Below, piece after piece: positions 6,982 through 13,789 of a stretch of DNA of 19,431 bases (position 1 is the first letter of the stretch; the number at the start of each line of letters is the position of its first letter). The translations under genes and the position numbers were made by a program. The stretch is taken from positions 1 through 19,431 of the forward strand of contig JBFWML010000040.1 of assembly GCA_050251635.1 (NCBI GenBank), written 5' to 3'. Below the pieces are notes generated by a model that was not told where the DNA came from, ran no database searches, and saw nothing but the letters and a program-made list of their open reading frames with translations. Source of the DNA: JBFWML01 sp050251635 (GTDB taxonomy: Bacteria; Campylobacterota; Campylobacteria; Campylobacterales; SZUA-545).

Positions 6982-7410
6982 ATGAAAAAGTTGCTTAAAA
7001 CCGCGCTTTTAGCCGCCCTGCTGGCCGCCGGCGCCTGTGCGAAGGTTTCCGATGTGCTGCTGGCTGCCCCCAAGGTGCCCTTGCAGACGCTTTCTGATCA
7101 AACCCTTGAATCGATTTTTCTGGGCACCAGCACCCACTGGTCTGACGGTACGCGCATTACGGTGGGCTATGTTTTAGACCGGCCCGAGCGGATGGAGGCC
7201 TTCTTGCAAGAGCGGCTGGGCCAAAGCCTTAAGCGCTATCAAAAGTACTGGGTGCGCCGCGTCTTTTCCGGTTACGGCACCGCGCCGCGCATCTTTAAAG
7301 ACGCCGGCGAAGCGTTGGAGTTTGTCAAGAGCACGCCCGGCGCGATTATCTTCGTGCCGGTTCAGGAGACGCAGGCGCTTTCGGGCCAAAACTACACGGC
7401 GCTGAACTAA
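6982..7410 (+). CDS. Small PstS-like periplasmic phosphate-binding-family protein
   Basis: A 142-residue exported protein. The signal peptide is MKKLLKTALLAALLAAGACA with an AxA-type site (ACA, then KVSDV). The cysteine is not in a good lipobox, so a soluble periplasmic form is likelier than a lipoprotein. The core carries motifs of short PstS-like proteins: LSDQTLESIFLGTSTHWSDG, the FSGYGTAPRIF loop and EALEFVKSTPGAIIFVP. It is about half the length of full PstS, so it is a single-lobe version. The ribosome-binding site GGGGGAGGGG lies between the porin stop and the ATG. Short PstS-like proteins often sit next to porins, but whether this one binds phosphate is inferred. Its TAA overlaps the stop of rnhB on the other strand. 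Confidence 0.75.
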   Translation: MKKLLKTALLAALLAAGACAKVSDVLLAAPKVPLQTLSDQTLESIFLGTSTHWSDGTRITVGYVLDRPERMEAFLQERLGQSLKRYQKYWVRRVFSGYGTAPRIFKDAGEALEFVKSTPGAIIFVPVQETQALSGQNYTALN

Positions 7411-7958
7411 AACAGCGTACCCTGTTTGGCGGGCAGCAGTTTGAAGCTTTGGCGGTGAAGCGGGCAGGGACCGTAGCGTTCGAGCGCCTGCAGGTGGGCG
7501 GCGGTGCCGTAGCCCTGATGGTTTTCAAAACCGTACTGAGGATACGGCTTTGCCAGCTCGATCAGCCGCCGGTCTTTGCTGACCTTGGCCAGAATGCTGG
7601 CCGCTCCCACCTCGGCGACGGTTGCGTCGGCTTTAATCATCGTCTCCAGACCCGCCACACCAAAGCTCGTATGGCCGTCAAAAAGATACCGATCGGCGGC
7701 GATTGTCTCTTTAATCTCGATCAGCGCGCGCTTCATGCAAGCCGAAAGGCCCCGCGCATCGATCTGTGCCGCGTCGATCAGGACAATATGATAAAAGCTG
7801 TTTTCTACAATTGCCCCAAAAAGCGCCTCGCGCTTGGCGGCGTTGAGTTTTTTGGAGTCCCCCAGCCCCGCGATCGGCGTTTTAAGCACCACGCCCGCAA
7901 CCGCCAGCGGTCCGGCCAGACAGCCCCGTCCGGCTTCGTCAATACCGCATAGACTCAC
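7407..7958 (-). CDS. rnhB: Ribonuclease HII
   Basis: A 183-residue RNase HII, which removes ribonucleotides misincorporated in DNA and cleaves RNA-DNA hybrids. The family N-terminal motif GIDEAGRGCLAGPLAVAGVV (residues 5-24) holds the catalytic Asp-Glu pair. GLGDSKKLN, YLFDG with a further acidic residue, and the C-terminal GAASILAKVSKDRRL and YGFENHQGYGTAAHL blocks are also typical. The start is GTG at 7958, overlapping the TGA of the upstream ATPase gene by four bases (GTGA), with GGGAG about 6 nt before it, so translation is probably coupled. It converges on the PstS-like gene with overlapping stops. Confidence 0.95.
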   Translation of the reverse strand: MSLCGIDEAGRGCLAGPLAVAGVVLKTPIAGLGDSKKLNAAKREALFGAIVENSFYHIVLIDAAQIDARGLSACMKRALIEIKETIAADRYLFDGHTSFGVAGLETMIKADATVAEVGAASILAKVSKDRRLIELAKPYPQYGFENHQGYGTAAHLQALERYGPCPLHRQSFKLLPAKQGTLF

Positions 7959-9019
7959 GGATTCTCCCTAAGCGCCCACTCCCAAAAGGGCAGCGCCTCG
8001 ATCAGCAGATTTTTCTCTTCGCGGCGGTACTCAAACCCCATTGTCACAAACTCGATGCGCCGCGCCTTGAGATTGGCGGGGATCAATCCGGTGCGCAGAT
8101 GCAGACTTTCAACGGTGGGAAAGGCCTGGGCGATCACCGCGCGGTGATCGTCGGGCAGAAAAACATCCACATAGTCGGCATAAAAGGCCCGTTTGCCCTG
8201 CTTGATCAGCTCCATCGCCACCATCCCCTCGAAGGTGCGCGAAAGCGCTTTGTCGAAGGTGACCGCTTGGCGCAGCGCGTGATCGTAGGCGTAGAGTTTG
8301 CGCGGCGCGTTGCTTTGGCCGTACTTTTCCAACGCCACCAGCATGCCGCTTTCGATCAGCCGCGCGCTCAGCGCATAGAGCCGGTCTTTGGAGATTTTCA
8401 TGCTCTCCTTGAGCGCCGAGTAGGCCTGATGCGCGCTGAGCGTAAATCCGTTGCGATCGAGATACCAGCTGTACACCGCCGTCTCGATCGGCTCGTCAAA
8501 ACTCAGATGCAGCAGCTCGCGCCAGCGCTTAAGCCGGGCAAACTCCTCCATGCCCACCGTTTCTGGCAGTGTCCCTGCGCGCAGGAATTCGTTAAAGAGC
8601 GCTTGAGGTTCGTCGCTTTTACGGTGAAAGGCGAGAAACTCTTCAAAGTCCAGCGGCCAGACGCGCCGCGCGGTAAATCCGGCGGGACAAACGGCGCGAT
8701 CGGCCGCAAGCCAGATCTGCGCCGCCGCGGGCAGCTTAAAGCCTTCGTGGTAGTTGTCCACCGCTAAAAGCGCGATCTTTTTTTCGCGGATAAATGTTTC
8801 GATTTCCTGCGTTTCGGGCAGCACCGTCAAGCGCGGATCGAGCAGATCCAGATACAAAAAGGGCGAACCGTTTTCGATCGCGTGGTACAGCATCAGATGG
8901 GTTTTGCCCGCCGCCGAGGGGCCGGTGAGCAAAACCCGCTTCCCCGCCGGGGTGCGTTTGCGGGGCAGGTGACCCAGTTTTTTAAAGCGGGCGGAAAAAA
9001 GTTGCGAAAGCAGTTCCAT
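7955..9019 (-). CDS. AAA-type ATPase, DUF4143-like, adjacent to rnhB
   Basis: A 354-residue cytoplasmic ATP-binding protein of unknown role. Walker A is GPSAAGKT (33-40) and Walker B is IALLAVDN with Asp88. The C-terminal half, with a winged-helix-like stretch (about 195-240) and a last domain from TFEGMVAMELIKQGKRAFYA onward, has the look of the AAA_14/DUF4143 ATPase class. As I recall, H. pylori also has an uncharacterised ATP-binding protein between rpsJ and rnhB, so the position seems conserved in the phylum. The ATG at 9019 lacks a Shine-Dalgarno and lies 6 nt after a -10-like TACACT. It ends in a four-base overlap with rnhB. Confidence 0.8.
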   Translation of the reverse strand: MELLSQLFSARFKKLGHLPRKRTPAGKRVLLTGPSAAGKTHLMLYHAIENGSPFLYLDLLDPRLTVLPETQEIETFIREKKIALLAVDNYHEGFKLPAAAQIWLAADRAVCPAGFTARRVWPLDFEEFLAFHRKSDEPQALFNEFLRAGTLPETVGMEEFARLKRWRELLHLSFDEPIETAVYSWYLDRNGFTLSAHQAYSALKESMKISKDRLYALSARLIESGMLVALEKYGQSNAPRKLYAYDHALRQAVTFDKALSRTFEGMVAMELIKQGKRAFYADYVDVFLPDDHRAVIAQAFPTVESLHLRTGLIPANLKARRIEFVTMGFEYRREEKNLLIEALPFWEWALRENP

Positions 9020-9025
9020 CAGGCA

Positions 9026-9031
9026 AGTGTA
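9026..9031 (-). promoter_or_regulatory. Candidate -10 box for ATPase-rnhB
   Basis: TACACT on the minus strand, six bases before the ATG at 9019. There is no -35 match at the proper distance and no Shine-Dalgarno. If real, the transcript would start at or next to the ATG. Confidence 0.4.
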
Positions 9032-9044
9032 GTAAACCGTTACT

Positions 9045-9065
9045 GTTTCCTTCCTAAAAGGAAAC
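9045..9065. repeat. Perfect inverted repeat between ATPase gene and S10 operon
   Basis: GTTTCCTT (9045-9052) and AAGGAAAC (9058-9065) form a perfect 8-bp dyad around CCTAA. It lies 17 nt upstream of the -35 of the rpsJ promoter and just upstream of the ATPase -10, a place suited to an operator for either or both divergent units. Too AT-rich to be a strong terminator. Confidence 0.6.
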
Positions 9066-9082
9066 GTTTTGCCGCAGAGTCG

Positions 9083-9111
9083 TTGATTTCACGGGCCTTT
9101 TCGGGTATTAT
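9083..9111 (+). promoter_or_regulatory. Sigma-70 promoter of the S10-spc operon
   Basis: A -35 TTGATT (9083-9088) and -10 TATTAT (9106-9111) with the ideal 17-nt spacer. Each box has five of six consensus bases. The predicted start is near 9118, leaving a leader of about 87 nt before rpsJ. Confidence 0.75.
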
Positions 9112-9142
9112 CGCGCTTCCATTTCCTGAAAAGTTTCTCGAA

Positions 9143-9166
9143 ATGTCCGAGCAAAGTGGCTCGTAG
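9143..9166 (+). CDS. Seven-codon leader mini-ORF (MSEQSGS) before rpsJ
   Basis: ATG to TAG within the S10 leader, with no good Shine-Dalgarno. The hairpin CGAGC-aaagtg-GCTCG (9148-9163) lies inside it. It could be chance. It is recorded because the L13 leader also holds a mini-ORF. Confidence 0.2.
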   Translation: MSEQSGS

Positions 9167-9204
9167 AGAGGCTTTCTCAAACCCAAGAAGGACCAAACGC
9201 GGTT

Positions 9205-9522
9205 ATGGAAAAAATTAGACTGAAGCTCAAAGCTTACGACCATCGGGTTCTGGACAAATCCGTGTCCGCCATCACCGAGGCGGTCAAGCGCTCCGGCGCA
9301 GAGCTGATCGGACCGGTTCCGCTGCCGACCAAAATTCGGCGCTACACCGTTCTGCGCTCTCCGCATGTGAACAAGGATTCTCGCGAACAGTTCGAGATCC
9401 GCATCCACTCACGCATGATCGACATCGTGTTCGCCACCAGCGACACCGTGGATTCGCTCATGAAACTTGATCTGGCTCCTGAAGTGGACGTTGAAGTCCG
9501 CTCCATGACCAACAAGGGGTAA
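9205..9522 (+). CDS. rpsJ: 30S ribosomal protein S10
   Basis: A 105-residue S10, first gene of the S10-spc operon, which sits in the 30S head and in other bacteria also joins NusB in transcription antitermination. It has the conserved core KIRLKLKAYDHRVLDKSV, then IGPVPLPTKIRRYTVLRSPH with the universal VLRSPHVNKDSREQFE segment. The ATG at 9205 is 12 nt after AAGGA (9188-9192), an unusually wide gap for the first gene of a highly expressed operon. No closer start fits the family. Confidence 0.97.
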   Translation: MEKIRLKLKAYDHRVLDKSVSAITEAVKRSGAELIGPVPLPTKIRRYTVLRSPHVNKDSREQFEIRIHSRMIDIVFATSDTVDSLMKLDLAPEVDVEVRSMTNKG

Positions 9523-9524
9523 GT

Positions 9525-10103
9525 ATGGAATATGTAGTTGAGAAGATCGGCATGAGCCGCACCTTGGGTGCGCTTTCCACGCCTGTGACCCTCCTGAAAG
9601 TGCGCGAAGCGAAGGTTGTCGAAACCCGCGCCGACGGCAAAGCGGTTATCGCCTACGCCCAAGGCAAGCGCCTCAACAAGGCCATCGCCGGTATGCAGAA
9701 GAAGCACGGTCTCTCCAAAGAGTTCAACCGCTTCGCAACCGTCGCCGCTCCCAATGCTCAAGTGGGCGACATGGACTACTCCGCTTTGGCGGAAGGTGCT
9801 GTTTTGAAAGCCTCCTTCCTGACCAAGGGCCGCGGTTTCACCGGCGTAATCAAGCGCTGGAACTTCGGCGGCGGTCCTGCTGCCCACGGTCACCGCTTCC
9901 ACCGCACCGGCGGTTCGATCGGTAACCGCGAAGAGCCCGGCCGCGTTATCCCCGGCAAAAAAATGTCCGGTCAATACGGCCATGAGCTCGTTAGCGTGAA
10001 AAGCGAAGTGCTGAGCTTCGACGCAGAAAACAAAATTATCGTGGTCAAGGGAAGCATTCCCGGTCCCAACGGGGCACTCGGCCGCGTGAAGGTGGCTTCA
10101 TGA
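9525..10103 (+). CDS. rplC: 50S ribosomal protein L3
   Basis: A 192-residue L3, near the short form seen in this phylum, which organises 23S rRNA close to the peptidyl-transferase centre. The family segment FTGVIKRWNFGGGPAAHGHR is followed by RTGGSIGNREEPGRVIPGKK and MSGQYG, whose Gln matches the residue methylated by PrmB in E. coli. The ribosome-binding site AAGGGG is in the end of rpsJ. Its TGA overlaps the rplD start as ATGA. Confidence 0.97.
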   Translation: MEYVVEKIGMSRTLGALSTPVTLLKVREAKVVETRADGKAVIAYAQGKRLNKAIAGMQKKHGLSKEFNRFATVAAPNAQVGDMDYSALAEGAVLKASFLTKGRGFTGVIKRWNFGGGPAAHGHRFHRTGGSIGNREEPGRVIPGKKMSGQYGHELVSVKSEVLSFDAENKIIVVKGSIPGPNGALGRVKVAS

Positions 10104-10714
10104 GCAAGGCAACATTGCTGAACGGTAAATTCGAAAAAGCAGGCGAAGTCGCTCTGCCCGAAGCGTTCGACAGCATCAACGAGCAGAACCTCTATCTGTA
10201 TGCCAAAGCCTATCTGGCCGGCATCCGCGAGGCGAGCGCTCACACCAAAACCCGTGCGGCCGTGAGCGGCACCGGCAAAAAACCCTTCGCCCAAAAGGGC
10301 GGCGGCCGCGGCCGTCAGGGTAGCCTTCGCGGCCCGACCTTCGTCGGCGGCGGCGTAGCTTTCGGTCCTAAAAACGACCGCAACTACACCCAGAAGGTGA
10401 ACAAGAAGCAAAAGCGTCTGGCTCTGCAGTATGTGCTCAACCAGAAGGCGGCCGAAGGTTCTTTGCTGATCGTGGACTCCCTTGAGATTGCCTCCGGCAA
10501 AACCAAAGAGGCTGCGGCTCTGGCCAAGAAGCTTGCGCCCCGCGACGGCCTGTTCGTCGTAAACGCGCTCAACGAGAAAAACCACATGGCATTCCGCAAC
10601 CTGCCCAACCATTACATGATGGAAGGCAGCGAAGTAAATGCATACATCGCCGCAAGCTATCGCGTTATCGTGATGGAAAAAGCGGTGCTTGACTCCATTA
10701 CCAAAGAGGGCTGA
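10100..10714 (+). CDS. rplD: 50S ribosomal protein L4
   Basis: A 204-residue L4. The extended loop that lines the exit tunnel is visible as KTRAAVSGTGKKPFAQKGGG followed by RGRQGSLRGPTFVGGGVAFG, and the globular part ends with VIVMEKAVLDSITKEG. In E. coli L4 represses the S10 operon; no equivalent leader target is evident here. The ATG overlaps the rplC stop by four bases (10100-10103), so translation is coupled. Confidence 0.97.
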   Translation: MSKATLLNGKFEKAGEVALPEAFDSINEQNLYLYAKAYLAGIREASAHTKTRAAVSGTGKKPFAQKGGGRGRQGSLRGPTFVGGGVAFGPKNDRNYTQKVNKKQKRLALQYVLNQKAAEGSLLIVDSLEIASGKTKEAAALAKKLAPRDGLFVVNALNEKNHMAFRNLPNHYMMEGSEVNAYIAASYRVIVMEKAVLDSITKEG

Positions 10715-10715
10715 G

Positions 10716-10997
10716 ATGGCGGACATTACCGATATCAAGTCGATTCTCTATACAGAAAAGACACTGGGCCTTCAGGAAAACGGCGTCGTCGTCGTTCAAA
10801 CCTCGACCCGGATGACCAAGAACAGCCTCAAAGAGGTGTTCCGTGAGTATTTCGGCGTTACGCCCAAGAGCGTCAACTCCCTGCGCATGGAAGGTAAAAC
10901 CAAGCGCTTTAGAGGGATGCTCGGCCAGCGCGACAGCTTTAAGAAGTTCTATGTGACCCTGCCCGAAGGCGCGGCGCTGGAATCTCTGGCGGTATAA
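10716..10997 (+). CDS. rplW: 50S ribosomal protein L23
   Basis: A 93-residue L23, part of the tunnel-exit docking site for trigger factor and SRP. It begins MADITDIKSILYTEKTLGLQ and contains the family block SLKEVFREYFGVTPKSVNSL then GKTKRFRGMLGQRDSFKK. I chose ATG 10716 rather than the earlier in-frame ATG at 10689, which lies inside rplD and would add nine non-family residues. AAAGAGGG precedes it across the rplD stop. Confidence 0.95.
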   Translation: MADITDIKSILYTEKTLGLQENGVVVVQTSTRMTKNSLKEVFREYFGVTPKSVNSLRMEGKTKRFRGMLGQRDSFKKFYVTLPEGAALESLAV

Positions 10998-11006
10998 GGA
11001 TAAACG

Positions 11007-11846
11007 ATGGCAATTAAAACCTATAAACCCTATACCCCTTCCCGCCGCTTTATGTCGGGATTGGACAATAGCGACATCACCTCCAAGCCGACAGTTTCCA
11101 AACTGCTGGTTCGCCTGAACGTGACCGCCGGCCGCAATAACAACGGCCGCATCACCTCCCGGCACAAAGAGGGCGGTGCCAAGAAGCTTTACCGGATCAT
11201 CGACTTCAAACGCGATAAGTTCGGCATCCCCGGCATCATCGCAACGGTCGAATACGATCCCTACCGCAACTGCCGCATCGCACTGGTGAACTACGCCGAC
11301 GGCGAAAAGCGCTACATTCTTCTGCCCGACGGCATGAAGGTGGGCGATAAAGTTCAATCCGCCGAAAGCGGTCTGGACATCGTAGCCGGCAACACCATGA
11401 AGCTCAAATCGATCCCCGTGGGTACCATTATCCACAACATCGAAATGAAGCCCGGCAAGGGCGGCCAGATCGCCCGCAGCGCCGGCGGTTACGCCCAGCT
11501 GATGGGCCGCGAAGACAAATACACCATTATCCGCCTGCCCAGCAGCGAGGTTCGCTACATTCTTTCCGAGTGCCTGGCAACCGTCGGTATGGTGGGCAAC
11601 GCCGAGATCGCTAACCGCGTGATTGGTAAAGCCGGTCGTGCGCGCCACATGGGTATCCGTCCGCAAACCCGCGGTTCTGCAATGAACCCGATCGACCACC
11701 CGCACGGCGGTGGCGAGGGCAAATCCAACGGCCACCGGCCGCCGGTATCGCCCTGGGGTCAGCAGTGTAAGGGTCTTAAGACTCGCAAGAAGTCTAAAGC
11801 GTCGAGCAAGTACATCATTACTCGCCGCAAAAAAGGTGTGAGGTAA
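11007..11846 (+). CDS. rplB: 50S ribosomal protein L2
   Basis: A 279-residue L2, needed for subunit association and peptidyl-transferase function. The C-terminal signature region reads MNPIDHPHGGGEGKSNGHRP then PVSPWGQQCKGLKTRKK, including the conserved histidine of the DHPHGGGEG loop. The N-terminus AIKTYKPYTPSRRFMSGLD is typical of this phylum. An AAGGA Shine-Dalgarno lies 8 nt upstream in a 9-nt gap after rplW. Confidence 0.98.
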   Translation: MAIKTYKPYTPSRRFMSGLDNSDITSKPTVSKLLVRLNVTAGRNNNGRITSRHKEGGAKKLYRIIDFKRDKFGIPGIIATVEYDPYRNCRIALVNYADGEKRYILLPDGMKVGDKVQSAESGLDIVAGNTMKLKSIPVGTIIHNIEMKPGKGGQIARSAGGYAQLMGREDKYTIIRLPSSEVRYILSECLATVGMVGNAEIANRVIGKAGRARHMGIRPQTRGSAMNPIDHPHGGGEGKSNGHRPPVSPWGQQCKGLKTRKKSKASSKYIITRRKKGVR

Positions 11847-11849
11847 GTC

Positions 11850-12131
11850 ATGGCACGTTCACTGAAAAAAGGGCCGTTTATTGACGACCATCTGGCTAAG
11901 AAGGTCTTCAAGGCAAAAAAAGAGAACTCTAATAAGCCCATCAAAACCTGGTCGCGCCGCAGCACCATCAGCCCCGATTTCGTGGGTCTGACCTTTTTGG
12001 TGCACAACGGACGCGATCATGTTGCGGTTTATGTAACCGAAAACCATATCGGTTACAAACTGGGCGAATTCGTTCCCACCCGTACTTTCCACGGGCACAA
12101 GGGCAGCGTACAGAAGAAGATAGGTAAGTAA
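11850..12131 (+). CDS. rpsS: 30S ribosomal protein S19
   Basis: A 93-residue S19 that pairs with S13 in the 30S head. It opens MARSLKKGPFIDDHLAKKV, has KTWSRRSTISPDFVGLTFLV, and ends with the family signature YKLGEFVPTRTFHGHKGSVQ and a basic tail KKIGK. It lies 3 nt after rplB and 1 nt before rplV, fully within the operon. Confidence 0.97.
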   Translation: MARSLKKGPFIDDHLAKKVFKAKKENSNKPIKTWSRRSTISPDFVGLTFLVHNGRDHVAVYVTENHIGYKLGEFVPTRTFHGHKGSVQKKIGK

Positions 12132-12132
12132 G

Positions 12133-12465
12133 ATGAGCCGAGCATTACTTAAATTTGCGCGCCTCTCTCCCACTAAGGCCCGCCTGATCGCAACCGAAAT
12201 TCAGGGAATGAACGCCGAAGCGGCTCTGGCTGCTTTGGAATTCATGCCCAACAAGGCTGCCAAGGTGCTTTATAAGGTCGTTGCTTCCGCTGTGGCTAAC
12301 AGCGGCATGGACGCCAATCAGGCAACAATCAGCAGCTGCCGTGTGGATACGGGTCCGGTTCTGCGCCGCTTTACCCCCCGCGCCCGCGGTCGCGCTACGC
12401 CGATCCGCAAGCCGACTGCCCATGTTCTGGTGGAAGTGGCACAAGCTAAAGAAGGTGGTCAATAA
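12133..12465 (+). CDS. rplV: 50S ribosomal protein L22
   Basis: A 110-residue L22. The beta-hairpin that lines the exit tunnel, a known macrolide-resistance site, is RFTPRARGRATPIRKPTAHV (79-98). The globular part has FARLSPTKARLIATEIQGM and the KVLYKVVASAVANSG helix. The final A of its stop is the first base of the rpsC ATG (TAATG at 12463-12467). Confidence 0.97.
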   Translation: MSRALLKFARLSPTKARLIATEIQGMNAEAALAALEFMPNKAAKVLYKVVASAVANSGMDANQATISSCRVDTGPVLRRFTPRARGRATPIRKPTAHVLVEVAQAKEGGQ

Positions 12466-13184
12466 TGGGTCAGAAAGTCAATCCGATTGGTCTGCGCCTT
12501 GGGATCAACACCAACTGGAAATCCCGCTGGTTCCCCGGTAAGGGTCAGCGCGTCAACAACGTCGGTGAAGATCACAAAGTCCGGACCTTCCTGAAGAAAA
12601 AACTGTACTACGCAGGCGTTGGCGACATTATCATCGAGCGCACCATCAAGAAACTGAAGGTGACTCTGGTGGTAGCCCGCCCCGGCGTGGTGATCGGCAA
12701 AAAAGGCGGCGAGATCGAAAAGATCAAGCAAGAGGTTGCCGATCTGGTCAACAAAGAGGTCATCATCAATATCAAAGAAGAGCGCCGTCCCCAGCTCTCC
12801 GCCCAGCTTGCGGCAGAGAACGTCGGCACTCAGCTTGAAAAGCGCGTGGCCTTCCGCCGTGCGATGAAAAAGGTGATGCAGGCCGCTTTGAAGGGTGGCG
12901 CTAAGGGGATTCGTATTCAGGTTTCCGGCCGCCTTGGCGGTGCTGAAATCGCTCGCCGCGAGTGGTATCTTGAAGGCCGTGTGCCCCTGCATACGCTGCG
13001 CGCGAAGATCGACTACGGCTATGCCGAAGCCCACACCACCTACGGTGTGATCGGTATCAAAACCTGGATCTTCAAAGGCGAAGTGCTGGCCAAAGGGATT
13101 CAAGCCGACGCCGATCAGGGTGAAGAGAAACGCGAAGGCCGCGAAGGCCGCGAGCGTGCACCCCGCCGGAAGAAAGGGGAATAA
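12465..13184 (+). CDS. rpsC: 30S ribosomal protein S3
   Basis: A 239-residue S3 at the mRNA entry tunnel. The N-terminus MGQKVNPIGLRLGINTNWKS is canonical, and a type II KH domain shows its GxxG loop as GKKG (78-81) within ARPGVVIGKKGGEIEKIKQE. The C-terminal domain contains GAKGIRIQVSGRLGGAEIAR. A charged tail rich in Arg/Glu (from about residue 215, ending RAPRRKKGE) is poorly conserved. Starts in a one-base overlap with rplV. Confidence 0.98.
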   Translation: MGQKVNPIGLRLGINTNWKSRWFPGKGQRVNNVGEDHKVRTFLKKKLYYAGVGDIIIERTIKKLKVTLVVARPGVVIGKKGGEIEKIKQEVADLVNKEVIINIKEERRPQLSAQLAAENVGTQLEKRVAFRRAMKKVMQAALKGGAKGIRIQVSGRLGGAEIARREWYLEGRVPLHTLRAKIDYGYAEAHTTYGVIGIKTWIFKGEVLAKGIQADADQGEEKREGREGRERAPRRKKGE

Positions 13185-13187
13185 CGT

Positions 13188-13613
13188 ATGTTGATGCCCA
13201 AAAGAACCAAATACCGCAAGATGATGAAGGGCCGCAACCGCGGCGCTACCTACGTCGGTGCGGATCTGGCCTTCGGCGAAATGGGTCTGAAGGCGGTTGA
13301 AAACGGCCGGATTAACTCCCGCCAAATTGAAGCGGCGCGGGTTGCTATGACCCGTCACATCAAGCGTCAGGGTAAAGTATGGATCCGCATCTTCCCCGAC
13401 AAGCCTCTGACCAAAAAGCCCCTGGAAACCCGGATGGGTAAAGGTAAAGGCAGCGTCGAGGAGTGGGTAATGAACATTCACCGCGGCCGCGTTCTTTATG
13501 AGATCGCCGGCGTGGAAGATGCGCTTGCCCGCGAAGCGTTGATCATCGCAGCCAGCAAACTGCCGCTTAAAACCAAGATCGTAACGATTGGGGCAGACCA
13601 TGAAGTATTCTGA
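13188..13613 (+). CDS. rplP: 50S ribosomal protein L16
   Basis: A 141-residue L16, which helps place the A-site tRNA. The start MLMPKRTKYRKMMKGRNRG matches the MLxPKRTKxRK pattern of the family, favouring ATG 13188 over ATG 13194. Signatures INSRQIEAARVAMTRHIKRQ, FPDKPLTKKP and RMGKGKGSVEEWV are present. The GGGG ribosome-binding site is at the end of rpsC. It overlaps rpmC by 14 nt. Confidence 0.97.
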   Translation: MLMPKRTKYRKMMKGRNRGATYVGADLAFGEMGLKAVENGRINSRQIEAARVAMTRHIKRQGKVWIRIFPDKPLTKKPLETRMGKGKGSVEEWVMNIHRGRVLYEIAGVEDALAREALIIAASKLPLKTKIVTIGADHEVF

Positions 13614-13788
13614 GTTGAGCGCTAAGAGCGCCGCTGAGCTGCAAAAGGAGATCAAAGAGAAGCGTTTGCAACTCTTTACCCTGCGCATGAAGCTCAAGAC
13701 GATGCAACTGAGCAACACCAGCGAGATCCGCGCCGTCCGCAAAGACATCGCGCGGATGATGACGGCGCTGTCCGCCAAGGGAGAGTAA
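13600..13788 (+). CDS. rpmC: 50S ribosomal protein L29
   Basis: A 62-residue two-helix protein near the tunnel exit. It reads MKYSELSAKSAAELQKEIKE, then LQLFTLRMKLKTMQLSNTSE, the usual L29 pattern. I chose ATG 13600; an in-frame TTG at 13588 would only add MGQT. The start lies inside the last five codons of rplP (14-nt overlap), which implies translational coupling. One base separates it from rpsQ. Confidence 0.94.
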   Translation: MKYSELSAKSAAELQKEIKEKRLQLFTLRMKLKTMQLSNTSEIRAVRKDIARMMTALSAKGE

Positions 13789-13789
13789 G

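Noticed and set aside
7410..7427. AAACAG-CGTACC-CTGTTT inverted repeat at the PstS-like/rnhB junction as terminator
   Set aside because: Only six pairs, AT-rich and without a T tract; also within rnhB coding sequence. Probably chance.
12459..13778. Minus-strand open frame of about 439 codons opposite rpsC, rplP and rpmC
   Set aside because: A mirror of the strong codon bias of three r-protein genes; composition is unlike a real protein and no signals precede it.
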